Assembly: GCA_033675265.1 (NCBI GenBank)
Contig: JAUJYZ010001489.1
Coordinates: 20,001-84,000, forward strand
Direction: 5' to 3'
Length of the DNA stretch: 64,000 bases
Source: Actinostola sp. cb2023
Taxonomy: Eukaryota; Cnidaria; Anthozoa; Actiniaria; Actinostolidae
This document shows, in pieces, positions 32,640 through 44,878 of the stretch. How positions within the stretch are numbered: the stretch's first letter is position 1; every line of letters starts with the position of its first letter. The position numbers and the translations under genes are program-made. The notes under the pieces are model-generated. The model was not told the origin of the DNA. It made no database searches and saw only the letters and a list, made by a program, of their open reading frames with translations.

Positions 32640-34179
32640 GTGTGAGAAAAAAATTGTTTGTTTTACTTAAAATATTTTCAAGATGGTGGAAAATCACCTC
32701 ACTCTTCAGTCAGCATCAGACCCACAGCCTTTCAACATCAAAATGGCTTTCTAGATTCTTTGATTTGATTGGCTAACACATGACATGGCTGTTTTGTGAT
32801 TGGCTGTGCAAAATGGTGCGATTTAGAGCTCAAAAAGGCGCGATTTGGGAATAAATCGCGTCATTTTTAACCAATCAGATTACAGGAAATGCTAGTGATT
32901 TCAAAATGGATGTAATTACGGTGGTAATTCAGATACTTTTTTGCCATTGTCCTAAGTATGAAAACGTAAACAAAACATTATTCAAGTTTGAATCAAAATC
33001 TATACTGATTCAACATTACAATACAACTTTACCCTACCTGCACTTTACATACATATATTGGAATGTCTTGTAGGCCGTTTTTGAGAGCTTCCCAGTGCAT
33101 GTCATCGTCCTGGATATTTGTTGTTGGATTTGTACTCCAGTAGTGATGTGAAGCCATATTGGACCATCGAAGGCACTATTCCTGTAAATTTGTCCATGAG
33201 GATTAACGCCCATGTGTTTTTTAAAGGGTAGGATATTAGCTCTCATCGTAGTATTGACATTTTGAGGTAATTATAACTGGTCTTGGAAATTCAGGATTCT
33301 GGCTGAACTTCTGGGGCGACTCCATATTTTCCAGACACTTCACGGTCTTCCTCAAAGGAGCTTCTTGAGGTGACTGAGCCATTCCTTTAACTCTGTTGGA
33401 AGATCTGAATAGTTCTACTAATTAAACCTTTCGCACAACTTTCTTGATCGCTTTTCAGCTTGAAGCATGTCCTTTTATTTAGGAAACATTTCCTACACAG
33501 GTATTGAGTTAGCTCTACATTGTCCACTTTTACGTCAAATAACTTGCACACATTGTCTGCCAACCCTTGGGTTTTCCCCCCTTATTTTGGTACGAAGTTT
33601 CTTGTCTGTTTCCTCGTCCAATGCTTTCAAGGGAGTTTTAGTTTTGGCGTTATAATGTATGCTTTCAGTCATACTTCCCGACTTCTCTATCTCTGGTAAA
33701 ACGTACACGTGAATGTAATTTGAGAGGCAAACGATCTGTCAATAATTTCGCATAAATTATAGAATCGTGAATTTTATTTATGACATCACGGACATGATTC
33801 ATTGATCGCGCGCCCAGCCGTTAGTAGGGGGAGGTTTGGGGGAAATCGACACCCTAACGGGCTCAAAACCGAGCCTAAGAAATAGGTAATATGTGATCAG
33901 CTGTTATGTAACAATATTGGTACACATGAGATGTGTAGGGGGAAATGCAATTGAGGGACCCCCCTGTGGCCAATACAGCACGTGAGCTGTGTTCAAACAG
34001 TGTTATTCCGATGCTTAACTCAACGAAGCTACAGTATTGATTTTGCCCTCCCCCTCCCCTACACCTCCATATGTTGGTATCGTTGTCTTACTTTGGCGTT
34101 TTGTGGCCCTCACCTTTACTGGATCAAGTATAGATTGACAACAAATTTGTTTCTTCAACCTTAGTTTAAATAAAAAACT
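32640..34179. other. unassigned repeat-like region
   Basis: No gene can be supported. Short minus-strand frames (for example WLSHLKKLL near 33,360 and MVQYGFTSLLEYKSNN near 33,150) look like shreds of a TE protein but match nothing I can name. The region from 33,790 to 34,000 is G-rich and non-coding. Confidence 0.3.
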
Positions 34180-34213
34180 GCCAAGCTTTCGGGCTAAGCA
34201 CCCATCTTCAGGG
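34180..34213 (-). ncRNA. second hammerhead-like motif (Penelope-type, minus strand)
   Basis: On the minus strand: GCC, CTGAAGA, a GGG...CCC hairpin, GAAA, GCTT, GGC. The layout is the same as the motif at 983-1,023 (closing stem, CUGANGA, stem II, GAAA, four bases, closing stem), so it probably marks the end of another Penelope-like copy. No reverse-transcriptase sequence is recognised nearby. Confidence 0.45.
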
Positions 34214-34239
34214 CTAAATGCATAAAATCTAATTACAAC

Positions 34240-35200
34240 GGCTATACGTTTACGCCACCAAACAAGCAAGCTCGTGCGCAACAAACTGAACAAGCTCGCG
34301 CAAAGCAAGCAAAATCAAACAACGCTAAAGTTACTGAATACAGATTAAATAGAAATAATGAAAATAATAATATTTGCCCTTGATGGAATTTCAAATGTAT
34401 TGGTCCAATAATTTTCCTTAACTCCTCTTCCTCGGGAAGTACTATGGCCGAGTTATAATTCGAGTTCGAGTTAAGAATCGAGTTGGGGTATACCCAAATT
34501 ATATGACTGTATATCTGACCTCTTACAGTGTAACAACAGCGCTCATTGTTATCCTCACATTGTGGTGTTTGGCAGATTGCTACCTTATATTGTGCACCTC
34601 CATCCTTTGACAGTTCATACACGTGGCATGTGTCTGGTGTTGTAGATGAGGATAAGGCCCACTTCCTCCACTGTAGACACCAAGCATCAACTGTTCAACA
34701 GCTTTTTCTTGCAAAATGGACTCAGCCACCTCTTCTTTAGCAGCAGTAACGAGATCAATATTTTCTGAACCTTATTTGGCCCATTTTGAATGGCCAATCT
34801 CAGCCAGATTTGTTGATGGAGCACCCCTTGGACACCATGCGCGAAAAACATGGTGACGTCGTACATGCCACCACTCTCCAACACTTCAGGTGTTTTCTCT
34901 CAGGTGTAGACAGAAGGGCCATGCGATCTTCTAGAACTTGATTATCCGCCGCTGTGGATGCGCTGTGAAGCAGCTTGTTGGTGGACATCTATTTCTCTTC
35001 TGATGCCAATTTGTTTCGATTACGGTTTCTGCAATCTTTGTAGTGGAAGTCACAACCCTTAAAACGAGCCTGACCATCTTCGCCGAACACAAAATAGGTC
35101 CTTTTGGCCAATTTGTGCAATATTGCAACCATAATTGCAAAGTTGTAGCACTCGACCAGTGTAACCATAACAACGTGACCAGTCAGTATTTCCATGACGG
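34240..35200 (-). other. unassigned exon-like minus frames
   Basis: Minus frames such as 35,195-34,989 (VTLVECYNFAIMVAILHKL, GCDFHYKDC) and 34,622-34,500 (YELSKDGGAQYKV, CQTPQCEDNNERCC) are cysteine-bearing and look protein-like, but they are short, in different frames and unrecognised. Treat as unresolved. Confidence 0.25.
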
Positions 35201-35615
35201 CTTAATTTTTCGAGATTTAGACAGTTGAAAATAATATTACGGTACTCGAAAACAGACCGAAAACAATAAGTGCCGCAAATTGCTCAACATTTTCCAGTTC
35301 TCTACGAGGTGTTTCTGATGCACCATTCAGAATGCTGATTGTTGCGGTTGCTGAGTAATCGCATGCCTTGTAAAAATCGAAAAAACATTTATTACTTATG
35401 AACTAAGACTTTGCAACCTGTCTGTACTGGCCTCGCAGGAGCTCTACAAGATGGCCGAGTAGATTTGGTTTAGTCACGCATACTTTGAATTATATCAGCT
35501 TCACGTGCACAATAATTGCTTGTTTCGTGAAGAGACACATGACATTTATTGTAGTGCTAATCTCTTTTTAGCCAGACGACGTTAATCAGCGTCTTTGAGC
35601 TAGTTTGAACTCCAC

Positions 35616-35700
35616 TGTAGTTGCTCAGTGGGTAGAGCACCTGTCATGAAATCGGGGTGTCGTGGGTTCGAATTCCGCTCGAGGCAACCCTGATTTTTTT
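35616..35700 (+). repeat. tRNA-derived SINE head
   Basis: TAGTTGCTCAGTGGGTAGAG (A-box-like) and GGGTTCGAATTCC (B box) are spaced as in a tRNA, followed by a T-rich segment. The cloverleaf is imperfect and there is no proper acceptor stem, so this is a SINE promoter region rather than a tRNA gene. Where the SINE ends is not clear. Confidence 0.6.
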
Positions 35701-36574
35701 CTGAACATTTGTTCTGTCTATGCTCATCATAGTTTCTTTTATCAACGTGAATGACATTGACTGTATATTTAAAATTCGGTTAAATAGCACTATTTTCTGG
35801 CTGATGTAGTTCTTTGACTGGAATCTAACCAGAAACCTTGCAATTTGGAAGCTACCAATTCTCGGCTTCATCGTCTCATTATCAGTCAGGTCCGAGAGAA
35901 CTCCTAGCAAAGCGTCGAGTATTTAACAACTACTAGACGCTCATTGAGCGTTCACTTGGCGGATGAGATGATCAGCTGGAACTCCTAGCCAAGCGCCGAG
36001 TGGCCAAAATATAGAACTAGAGGTTCTATTAGCTTACGTGAACTCGGGCTTCTTAATAAAGCTATGTTTTGTATTGTCATCCAGCTGAATAGTTTTAGCC
36101 TATTACTTGCACAATTTAAAAAATAATTTCCACAGTCGACAATACCAGCTCAGAATGGGTATAAACAGCAAAGTACAATCGAAAAACATCCTTAGATTTT
36201 ATGGAACTAATTCAGAAAATAGTGCAGAAAATAGGTAGAACATGCATGCGTAATTAGCAGTATCAAGTGTTATATATTTAGAGTTTCGCCCATGGAACTA
36301 TTGTAAATATAGCCAAGAAGGAAAGCTTTTAAAGGGGCTGTGACATGGTTAACAAGTGGACTGGGTACTAGTGTTAAACTTGAAAAAGTGAGACTCACTT
36401 TTTCAAGTTATCAAGTGCCATCTTGGATTTGAATCGTAACGACAGATCGTATTTTGTATATTCTCCAGTTGTATATGCATATTTTATCCGCTTTGAGTTA
36501 ATGTTGGATCCCTTTTAATGTCCAAATGTCTTCCTATATATTAATAGTTATAGTATTTTATATTTTATATTTAT

Positions 36575-36662
36575 ATATTAATTAGGGCTCCCATTGATAG
36601 CAGTACGTTTTGTTACTGAAGGGAATACCCTGTTTAAATAAAGGTTTTCATTCATTCATTCT
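36575..36662 (+). repeat. 3' tail of a LINE or LINE-mobilised SINE
   Basis: AATTAGGGCTCCCATTGATA..., then GTTACTGAAGGGAATACCC, AATAAAGG and a CATT microsatellite: the usual 3' end of CR1/L2-type retroelements. Confidence 0.5.
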
Positions 36663-36914
36663 GGTGCGAAGTCCAAATCCAAAGGCAAACGATCTCAGTC
36701 TCACGGCGGTCGCCGAAGGCAAACTTCGGGTTGCAAGAAACAAATAAATTGTTGGAGATCACGGCAGCAAAGTCGGGTTAGGGTATATCTCAAGGGAGAT
36801 ATCTATTCAGCATGGAACAAGGCCAAAGAATGCTCTGGCAATGGGACATGTAGAGATAATTTATTTGATTCGCTTGGCTACTTTCAGTTGAGATCTGAAT
36901 CATTACTAAGTTAA

Positions 36915-37713
36915 GGGTGGACTAACATATTTCGTTACTATGCAACCGCGTTGCTATGGGGTTTTACATGTCTTCAATTCTTTAGCTTTGTTGAGGATTT
37001 TTTTCTTAAATTTTATATTTTATAGCCTTGTTAAACATCCTACTTCTCTCTAGGGGTTTTAAATTTCGTTTTAGCAGAAATGAGCAAGCATACAATTTAT
37101 GAATTAAAAGTCATACAATTCGCACATCTCCTGCTTGGGTACAACAGGAAAATCAAAACGTCTTTGCTGCATAATAATTTTTATGCCAAATGACAGAATA
37201 GAGAACTGTCTAAACAATTCAATGCTGAAAAAGAACGGTAAATTTAACAAGACTTCACTGCGCATGCGCAGATTCTCGTCACTGAAGGTTAATTTTTTCT
37301 AACCTAGAATATCAACAACGACCTAGTCAACATTGCTGAGCATGCTTTTTAAAAACTGAAGACAATATGACAAGTTATGGAATTTAATCCTTATAAACAG
37401 CTCGAAAAACGTCCATAAAAAAAATCATTTTTCATTTAAATACCAAATCAATGCTCAGTTGTCTGCTCCTTGTGTTGTAGAACAAGTGTATAATCATAGA
37501 TATACAGTATCTTATAAATCCTTGGAAAAAAAGAGCGTTTTTTCTGTTTTGATGACGTCATTGTGACGTAATTTGGTTACGTCATGCTCTGACAAAGCTT
37601 TCTCCCTTACAATCACTTCCTATAAGTCCCTTCTCTTCTCTTTGAATTTTACGATTTTTTTGAGGTTTCAAATTTTGCTTAGCAACAGTCGAAATAATTA
37701 TGTTAGTCCACCC
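36915..37713. mobile_element. element G: 799-bp TTAA MITE
   Basis: Ends GGGTGGACTAACATA and its inverse; TTAA at 36,911-36,914 and 37,714-37,717. No gene inside. The right TTAA is shared with element F. Confidence 0.75.
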
Positions 37714-37717
37714 TTAA

Positions 37718-38426
37718 AGGGGCAGTGTCAAGCCTCACGCATGCGCATTAAAATCAAAACAATAACACTCGGTTGAGAAGCCTACCTTGCCCGGTAGCGA
37801 GTTACAAAACCCCCCTAAAACCGTTCTAATCGCTAAATAAATGACCTACAGGACTCATGTAGATACTAATCTTTATTTAGAAAGCAATATTAGAACTTCA
37901 ATATATCAAAAGGACTGAATTCTAGATGTGAATTCACGGCGATATCATTTTCCAACGGCTGATCAAATAAAACACAGGAAGCCCAACACATAAATAGATG
38001 GTGGGAAGCTCACCGGGTTTACAAGTCGTTCTTCGTGAGTTTTTCTCTTCAAAAGTCATGAACAGTACTGCACCTACGATTGATGATCAAGATTCCTTCG
38101 CAATCGATCAGAATTGCCGGTTTACAATTCGGTTTTCTTCACTCGAGGATGATGGCGGGCTGACTCTCTCTACGGCTGTTCGACACTTTTTTCAACGGCT
38201 TCAAAGTCAGTTCTAAGATGAAATAATCTCCACTAGGAATTGTTGAAAATGAAGAACATGCTTTGAATAATTACTAGTGATCCATTAGACGCTTGAACAA
38301 ACATGATTAATGTCGATGGAAACGGATTGAAAACATCGCTAATAATAAAAGTCCACGGTGGACTTTTATTATTTCTCGCTTCTTCGTACCCAGGCTTGCG
38401 CGGTCATATGGCTTGACACTGCCCCT
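37718..38426. mobile_element. element F: 709-bp TTAA MITE
   Basis: Ends AGGGGCAGTGTCAAGCC and its inverse; TTAA at 37,714-37,717 and 38,427-38,430, shared with G on the left and C on the right. A 72-codon frame at 37,998-38,216 is open but resembles nothing and is probably chance. Confidence 0.75.
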
Positions 38427-38593
38427 TTAAAGGAGAACTGAAGCCTAAAATTGACCTAGTTTTATTGAAAAGTAGATACCTTTCTGATCAATATCCAAAA
38501 AATATTTTGTGCATGTAAGCACTAGTTAACGAGATAATCCAGTTTGAAATCATCAAATTTACGCATTTTTCGCTTGGCATAGCGTAGCGCAAT

Positions 38594-39340
38594 ATGGCGG
38601 GTGTTCAACCATTTCAGTTCGAACCCACTTACTCGGCTGAAGACATTGAAAACTTGGATAGCCATGACCAGAGTATAGAAGAAGAAGATATTTCTAATGA
38701 CATCGAGTCAAGAATTGGAAGAAGAGACTGGTGTTTGTGCGAAAACTGCCTCGAAATGCCCACCGATGACGAGTGTTATTGTTGTCAGGAATTAGACGAA
38801 CTCAATAGCAAATTTGACGAGTCAGGTACTTGAAATCTTCTATTCGGAAACTGAATTTATATATAGGTTCTTTCTATCATCGTTTCAGGTGTGGACTGTA
38901 TAACAGAACACAATAAGTTCGACATTGTGTGCCTCGACACAGATGTTTTTAAAGACAGCATTGGTAGCCATAAACAATGCTCGATTGAATCCAGTACCAG
39001 ATCCTATCACAAACCGGTAAAGCTTTATATCCTAAGACTCTTTCCTTCTACATCGAATAAAGATTTGGAAACATTTGAAAGCTATAATTAAATGATGAAC
39101 ACAGTTATTATAATGATATATCTACATCACCTTATATTAAAGTTGTTACTACCATTTTATTTCAGAACATGGAGGCTGGCTGCCTATAGACAATTTACCT
39201 GGTGGGTATATGGAATGCTTGGCAAGAAAAGGAGGAGGGTTATACCTTCTTGTGTGGTTTTATCAATAAGAGAACATTTCCCTGAAGAAAATGGAGACTA
39301 CACAGGGTTCAAGGAGGCAGAGATTAACATTTCAAATTAG
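38594..39340 (+). CDS. P2X7-receptor-C-terminus-like zinc protein of element C (3 exons)
   Basis: The start is MAGVQPFQFEPTYSAEDIEN in a YY1-like CAATATGGCGGG context. Exon 1 (38,594-38,825) has DWCLCENCLEMPTDDECYCC. Exon 2 (about 38,889-39,015) has CITEHNKFDIVCLD. Exon 3 (from about 39,165) has LAAYRQFTWWVYGMLG, VIPSCVVLSIREHFP and DYTGF. These are the cysteine and Arg/Trp landmarks of the P2X7 C-terminal zinc domain, with no transmembrane channel part. The exon 2/3 phase is off by one base as read, so either the junction is different or there is a 1-bp indel. Homologue of the gene at 5,007-19,166. Confidence 0.75.
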
Positions 39341-39781
39341 TCTTTTATTGTTTAAAATATTTGAATTATAATACTAGACTACATGTATCTATATGTAGAC
39401 TACATGTATCCATCGATTGCGTGATAGATAGTGAGTAGCGAAAAAGCTGGCATTTTGAATAAAAACAAAGCGAAAAATCAAAAAATGTTATATAAATTCA
39501 AAGGTACAGAATAGTTCTTGTTTTCTATGAGTTCAAATAGTAAACTCGACGCTATGCGTCTCGTTGACTATTGACTCGTAGAAAACTCGAACTCATAGTC
39601 TAATATTATTGTTAAATGGTACTATTTCATGGTTGTGTTGTTTGCACTCTACCATGTTATTTAAATACAAATTATTATTTTCACTGACTTGACATTTTCA
39701 TATCAAAAACTATGCAAAACAATAAGTCTACCTAAGCCCATTATACATGCCAACTTATATTTCAAACTGCTTGATTGAAGA

Positions 39782-39806
39782 GGGGGGGGGGGGGGGGGGG
39801 GGGGGG
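39782..39806 (+). repeat. poly-G tract (25 G)
   Basis: An uninterrupted run in the intergenic part of element C. Confidence 0.9.
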
Positions 39807-40180
39807 TGTTTGTTACAGACCTCAAAAGCCCAATGCCATATATGTAGGTCAAAAAGTCAAAGTTGTGGGAGTGGTCATCGTGAAATTTTGACTTCAGAGA
39901 AGTACAATGTAGTAGTTGCCATGGATGTTAGTCAGACCAATGTCCACATTCACACTATGGTGATCTAGGGGGAGTGATGCTTGTCACATGACTAATCCTT
40001 GCCCCAAAGACAGCCTTCAGTCAAATTGAACCCCAGCTACCAGAACTTAACTCAAAGGCAAAAAAATAACCCTAAGCCTGAATTGTTACCCTAACCCTAG
40101 TTTTCAGTTAACCCTAACTTCTTGCCGGGGATATCCAAAGTCCTGGTCACGTGACCTCATACTTTTTTTCTGTTAATTAA

Positions 40181-40237
40181 TACACCGATTCCGAACATTG
40201 CGACCAATTTGAATAACCATGTTCAGAATCGGTGTAT
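40181..40237. repeat. 57-bp hairpin
   Basis: TACACCGATTC..GAACATTG pairs with ATGTTC..GAATCGGTGTA. It lies between the two genes of element C. Confidence 0.55.
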
Positions 40238-40440
40238 ATTGATAAACTTTGAAATTCATTGAAAAGCTGTCAGTCAGTCTTGATAAGAGTCCCTGATGTT
40301 AACCTGCTTGTGGATGTCAACATAATAAGTAATAAACTCTTCCAGAATGCCAGTGTTCACTGTGAACCTCAACCAGCTCTACCAGGCTGACATTGAGTCT
40401 TTCCAAAAGGTTTACTTTGGAAAATTATCCCATGTGATTA

Positions 40441-40526
40441 CAATATACTCTTCTCGGTGAATAAGAATGAATAATAATTAATATTATTACCCTTATTCAT
40501 TTGTAATCACCAAGAAGAATATATTG
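40441..40526. mobile_element. short palindromic MITE
   Basis: CAATATACTCTTCTCGGTGA pairs with TCACCAAGAAGAATATATTG with few mismatches. It lies next to the MITE at 40,528. Confidence 0.5.
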
Positions 40527-40527
40527 C

Positions 40528-40673
40528 TAGAGTGCAAACACTAAAACCATGAAACAGTGCTGACTTTAAATTAGCACTAAATAGTGCAATGTCTTTTGTT
40601 TTCTATTGTTTCATTGGTGCTATTTAGCACTAAATAGTTTGTACTGTTTCACAGTTTTAGTGGTTGCACTCTA
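40528..40673. mobile_element. palindromic MITE, AGAGTGCAAACACTAAAACC arms
   Basis: Arms of about 35 bp, with inner GCACTAAATAGT words mirrored. Related to the pair at 9,280-9,574 by the ACACTAAAACC(A/G)TG words. Confidence 0.65.
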
Positions 40674-40760
40674 CTAAGTAATAATAATAATAAGTTAACC
40701 ACATGTTTAACAAATAGTAATTAAGCTGTCAGTTTGATTATTATAATAAAAAAATTAGGT

Positions 40761-43557
40761 TTAATTGTTATTTGTAAAACGTGTGGTTAATCTAACAATA
40801 ACCTCTTGTCTGGGTGGTCGGGCATGGCTTGCAATGTTCGCAGCAATGTGTTCGGTGTCAATACCTGCACTGCGCTGGGCTCTTGGCTGTTCTTTTCTGG
40901 TTACAATTTTGTCAAGAATTGGCCTGACATGGTCTCTTGTAGTGTTTTCCTTGACTGGCTTTGCAACCCATTCCTTGGTGCGCTTTGGGAAAACCAGCTT
41001 GTAGCGCAGTTCATTGGCATTGGCTCCTTTTGATGCCCGCGCTTGTTCCCTCCCTGTGTTCGCATTATGGTCTATGGCAGCCAGTTGTGTTCTTGCTACC
41101 ATTCCTTTGAAGGAGAAATGTTGGCGTTTTGGAGCATACTTTGTCAAGACATTATGATATACTTCAAGACTACCAGTATGGCAACAAAGATTGAGTTTCT
41201 GAACATCTTGAAGCAACTTTGTGTCAAAGATGATGGATCTTAATGCTTTATGTGGAGGAGAGTCTGGCTGGAGCCACCTTTTGGCTCCGTTGACATCAGG
41301 TGGGATGGGTGGATGCTGGCACTCATGGTAGAGGTTGGCTGAATCCCATGAATGGATATCTGCCACATGATACAACACAGATATCCACTTCTCTCTCAGA
41401 AGCTCTTTGTTGCCATTGCATGTCTCAGCACACCAATGTAGGTGATTTGATATGGACTTACTCCATTTTATAAGTTCATCACATTGTTTCTCTTTGGACT
41501 TGGATGTTATTTTCTTTGTGATGCTTTTGGCTAAGTGCCAAACATCAAATTGATGGGTTTTGTCGGGATAGTTCCTTCGCATGTCAGCAGCAATTCCAAT
41601 ATGACGGTCAGTTGCTACAACTTTAATTTTGACACCTTTGTTTCCAATGTTGGTCATGCATCTGTCGAATCCCTCTCTCTCCATGGCATTGCTACTAGAA
41701 ACCTCACTCACTTGAATGACATGGAAATCAACAATCTTATCTGTGTGTTGATCAAGCATTGTGTAGGTTCCGTATTTGGCACTGTACCCAGGACTATCAC
41801 ACCGTCCATCACCTGACAGCCATAAATCCTTGTTGCCAACATCTGCGATAATACTTTCTTGCTCTTGTAGCCAGTGGTCATTTATTGCTGGGAATAAGTA
41901 CTCATTTTGAATGTCACAAAATGATTTTTCACTGAAGAATTGCAAATTCATTATTTCTGCTATGGTGGATACTTTGGTATAGGTAGCACCACTTAATAAA
42001 ATAGCAGAAGAAAGCAGAAGATTTCCCGCTGCCATTCTGTTGATTAATGGCTGGCTTTGCCATGGAAAAGTATGATTGTTTATACAGGTCATGTCCACAA
42101 ATAACAGTGATCCTTGAGTAGATTTCTCAGTTTCAAGGACAGGTGCACCACACATAACACATCTTTGGAAGAGTTTACACAGTTCACTCTCAAAAATTAT
42201 AAACTTTTTTTCATCTTGTGGTTTTAATGCGTCAGCTGAGACAGTTGTTTCAGAATCATCAGTCTCTGAAGACTCTTCATTGGTAATGCATGTCTTCTTT
42301 TGAGGTCATATGGACGCCTCACTATCAGGGGGGTAATGTGTTTCTTGAGACGAGGATATATCATCATCGCTGTCAACATTTTCAGTATAATTCATTATTT
42401 CAGTTTGTGTACTTGAATCACAAAACTCTTTGATGATAGTTTGAGTACCAATAGTGCGTTTCATCAGCTGATGGTCCATTTTCATGTTTGCCTGGCACAT
42501 CTTATCTTGGTACTCTGAAGCCCCAACTTGCACAGATTTACAATTTTCTTCATTGACTTCAGTCATATTAGTGATGACCTGTTCGACAGGAACTTCAAAA
42601 GGACCAGCCTCTACTTCTACAGGCATAAATATTTCCTGTCCCACAGAAGACGTTAAAGGACCTGCCTCTACTTCTACAGGCATAGAAATGTCCTGTCCCA
42701 CAGAAGACGTTGAAGGACTAGCTGCCTCCAAAACATTGATGAGGTCAGGTGATAGTGCACTGTTTTCGAGCGACTGCAGCTACTAAAAATAATAAAACCA
42801 AACAGTCTGTTAATAACTGAAATATAACATTGTCAATCATGTTAATGAATTTCATTACATTCAAATAAATGTTTATACAAACATATCACGTTGTGAATAA
42901 ATTAAAAAAACACCTCGCAAAATTCCACGAGCTTCGATCATCAAAATGCACAGAAATAGTCTTATTCACATCAGAAAGTTCTGGTATGCCATTTGTTCAA
43001 GTGTTTGGAAGTGCGAACGTTATATAAAGACTGTTACTGTTAGCTACTGTATAATATCAAAATATATAGAAACCCTTCGAAAGGCGAAAGCACGTGCTTC
43101 GATCGTCAAAGTCAAAGGCGAGATACCAGTATTATTGACCATCAAACTTATAGCTATACAAACTATAACTACAATATTAACTGTCAGTGGTAAGTATTTA
43201 TCTTTTATAGATCCTTACCTGCTTATTTTGTAGTCTTTCAATCCGAAGTTGGGTAGAAATACGTGGTTTCTTTGGTGGCGGGCGATATGAAAACACAGTC
43301 GGTATAGCACCAGCTTTCAGCTTTGTCTTCATCCTCACTCCTGTAAGTTGTGCTTTTAGGTTTGTCTCAAAGCAATCAGGAGTGAAATGGTCCGAGCAAA
43401 CAAAAGAATTCTTTGAGATCGTGGGGTTTACTCGTTTGACCTTCGCCAGCCATTCCTTCATCAGCTGTTCATCTTTGGGAAGACTATGGTAGCTGATGCC
43501 TCTGCCTTTCGTTCTTCTGCCGTCATTATTACATCCCACAGCCATACAATAAACCAT
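40761..43557 (-). CDS. Kolobok-like THAP transposase of element C (one in-frame stop)
   Basis: Exon 1 (43,557 to about 43,219) encodes THAP: MVYCMAVGCNNDGRR, YHSLPKDEQLMKEWL, SFVCSDHFTPDCFE, AGAIPTVF. The main exon (about 42,782-40,761) begins with repeated Pro/Ser blocks (SSVGQ), then RTIGTQT and SSTQTEI. A single in-frame TGA at 42,303-42,305 follows, then FQRCVMCGAP, FPWQSQPLINRMAAG, LSGDGRCDSPGYSAKYGTYT, VVATDRHIGIAADMR, FDVWHLAKS, NLCCHTGSLEVYHN and VLTKYAPKRQHFSFKGM. Homologous to the B gene but nearly intronless in the core. DDE-type core and THAP DNA binding are family knowledge. Apart from the TGA the frame is intact, so this copy is recent or the stop is an error. Confidence 0.8.
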
Positions 43558-44260
43558 TTTGAAGTACTAAGTAAAGATCTAAATAAACCGACTGAAACAA
43601 AAACTAATATTTTCCGATTTGATATATATCTGTTGCAGTATTATTCGCCTTCGTGTGTAAGTATTCGCTATGTGTCTCGCTATGTCGCTATGGTTCTTCG
43701 AAGTGTTTACCCTAAATATACGTCATAAACTCCTATAGCAACCGCTGACACTTCAAATATGAGCCGCGGTGTCGGGACACGATTTGGCCACTAAAATCTT
43801 TCTTTTTTTCGTCGAACGATTCGCAAAATGAGAAGAATAACTTGAAAAAAATGTTTTTCATGGGTTTAAGATTATTTTAAAAAATACTCAATTTTAGGCT
43901 TCAGTTCTCCTTTAACGTGTCATGAATATCATTAAAAATAGGCACCAATGCGCATGTGCAGCTCATGACACAGCCCCTTTAAAGTGCATATCACCCATAT
44001 TTCTTTTATTTTTTAGAATAAAAATATAACTTATATGGACTAAGAATTTCGAAAAAGAAATGGATTTTGGCGCGTTCTTGTATTTTTTATTGGCTCATAA
44101 AGTTGGAAATGGAAATTTTGGCCGAGTGCAGACGGGGACGTACCTGTGACGTAAGAGGAGTGAGTCGTTTCTTGTTGTGAAGCCATTTTGATAGTGTTTG
44201 GGAGTGATAGAGAAAGTTTAGTCCGTGTAAGTTCGTTTAAGCTGCCGCTCTGCTTGACAA

Positions 44261-44519
44261 ATGGCCACTGGTTGCTCTAACTCAAATACGGGCTCGATAT
44301 CTTACGAGGATTCTGAATTTAACTTCATTCCGGGTTAATATCAGCCCATTGAAACCGAGAAGCTGCCAGCCGTATCTAGTAGTAGTAGAGTGATCACAAC
44401 GAAGACGATGTAATATTTGATGGCATAGAACCTACTTTATACTCAAAAGCCGAAAAGCAACGAAGACTGGAAGGTTTGAAGGACAGATTAGCAGGAAAGG
44501 AGAGTCTCGACAACTGGTA
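44261..44519 (+). pseudogene. relic of P2X7-C-like exon 1 in element D
   Basis: Reads MATGCSNSNTGSIS, EDSEFNFIPG, then stops and shifts; it ends at a CAACTGGTAAGTG splice donor identical in position to that of B's exon 1. Several indels. Confidence 0.7.
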
Positions 44520-44593
44520 AGTGTAGTGATTTGGAAAATACTTTTCGAAGCGAGATCTACAGGTATCATTTATACGGTACCGGTGTCACAGTG

Positions 44594-44679
44594 ATAGAGC
44601 AGATTTCGAATGAATCCGTGCCGTGACCGCGCCGTGCCGTGCGCCGTGGTTTTTCACAGTCATACGAAATCTGCTCTAT
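44594..44679. mobile_element. 86-bp palindromic insertion in element D
   Basis: ATAGAGCAGATTTCG pairs with CGAAATCTGCTCTAT; the core is GC-rich with a repeated GTGCCGTG word. The aligned region of element B lacks it. Confidence 0.6.
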
Positions 44680-44878
44680 GTGTATCCCCGTGATATGGGT
44701 ATCCCTCCGGCAATTCAATTTAAAATAAGCTGTGAAAAACCTTATTATGATGATCGCATTTTCTTCTGCATTGTCAGCCAATAACACTTACCTCTACATT
44801 GATATTTCAGGATATCATCAAAACCTCATCCAATAATTGTTTATTGTAATTGCTGTATTTGTAAACCCACTTAAGATA

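Larger units (their letters stand above)
38431..43911. mobile_element. element C: 5.5-kb two-gene Kolobok-like transposon
   Basis: Ends AGGAGAACTGAAGCCTAAAA and its inverse; TTAA at 38,427-38,430 and 43,912-43,915. It contains a P2X7-C-like gene (+) at the left and a THAP transposase gene (-) at the right, the same layout as element B but with different terminal sequences. Between them are three palindromic insertions and a poly-G tract. Confidence 0.85.
36333..43978. mobile_element. element H: TTAA element hosting G, F and C
   Basis: The left end AGGGGCTGTGACATG (after TTAA 36,329-36,332) and the right end CATGACACAGCCCCT (before TTAA 43,979-43,982) are inverted copies with one mismatch. 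Elements G, F and C lie inside it in tandem. Its own sequence is 36,333-36,914 plus 43,912-43,978, about 0.65 kb, non-coding. A LINE-type 3' tail (36,575-36,662) lies in its left part. Confidence 0.6.

Noticed and set aside
35616..35690. Functional tRNA gene
   Set aside because: A and B boxes are present but the acceptor and anticodon stems do not fold well; it is better explained as a SINE head.
35644..35910. Minus-strand 88-codon frame ending in a 'SGIRTHDTP' reading
   Set aside because: This is the typical antisense translation of a tRNA-derived SINE, not a protein.
40761..41243. Plus-strand open frames at the end of element C
   Set aside because: They are antisense shadows of the C transposase exon.
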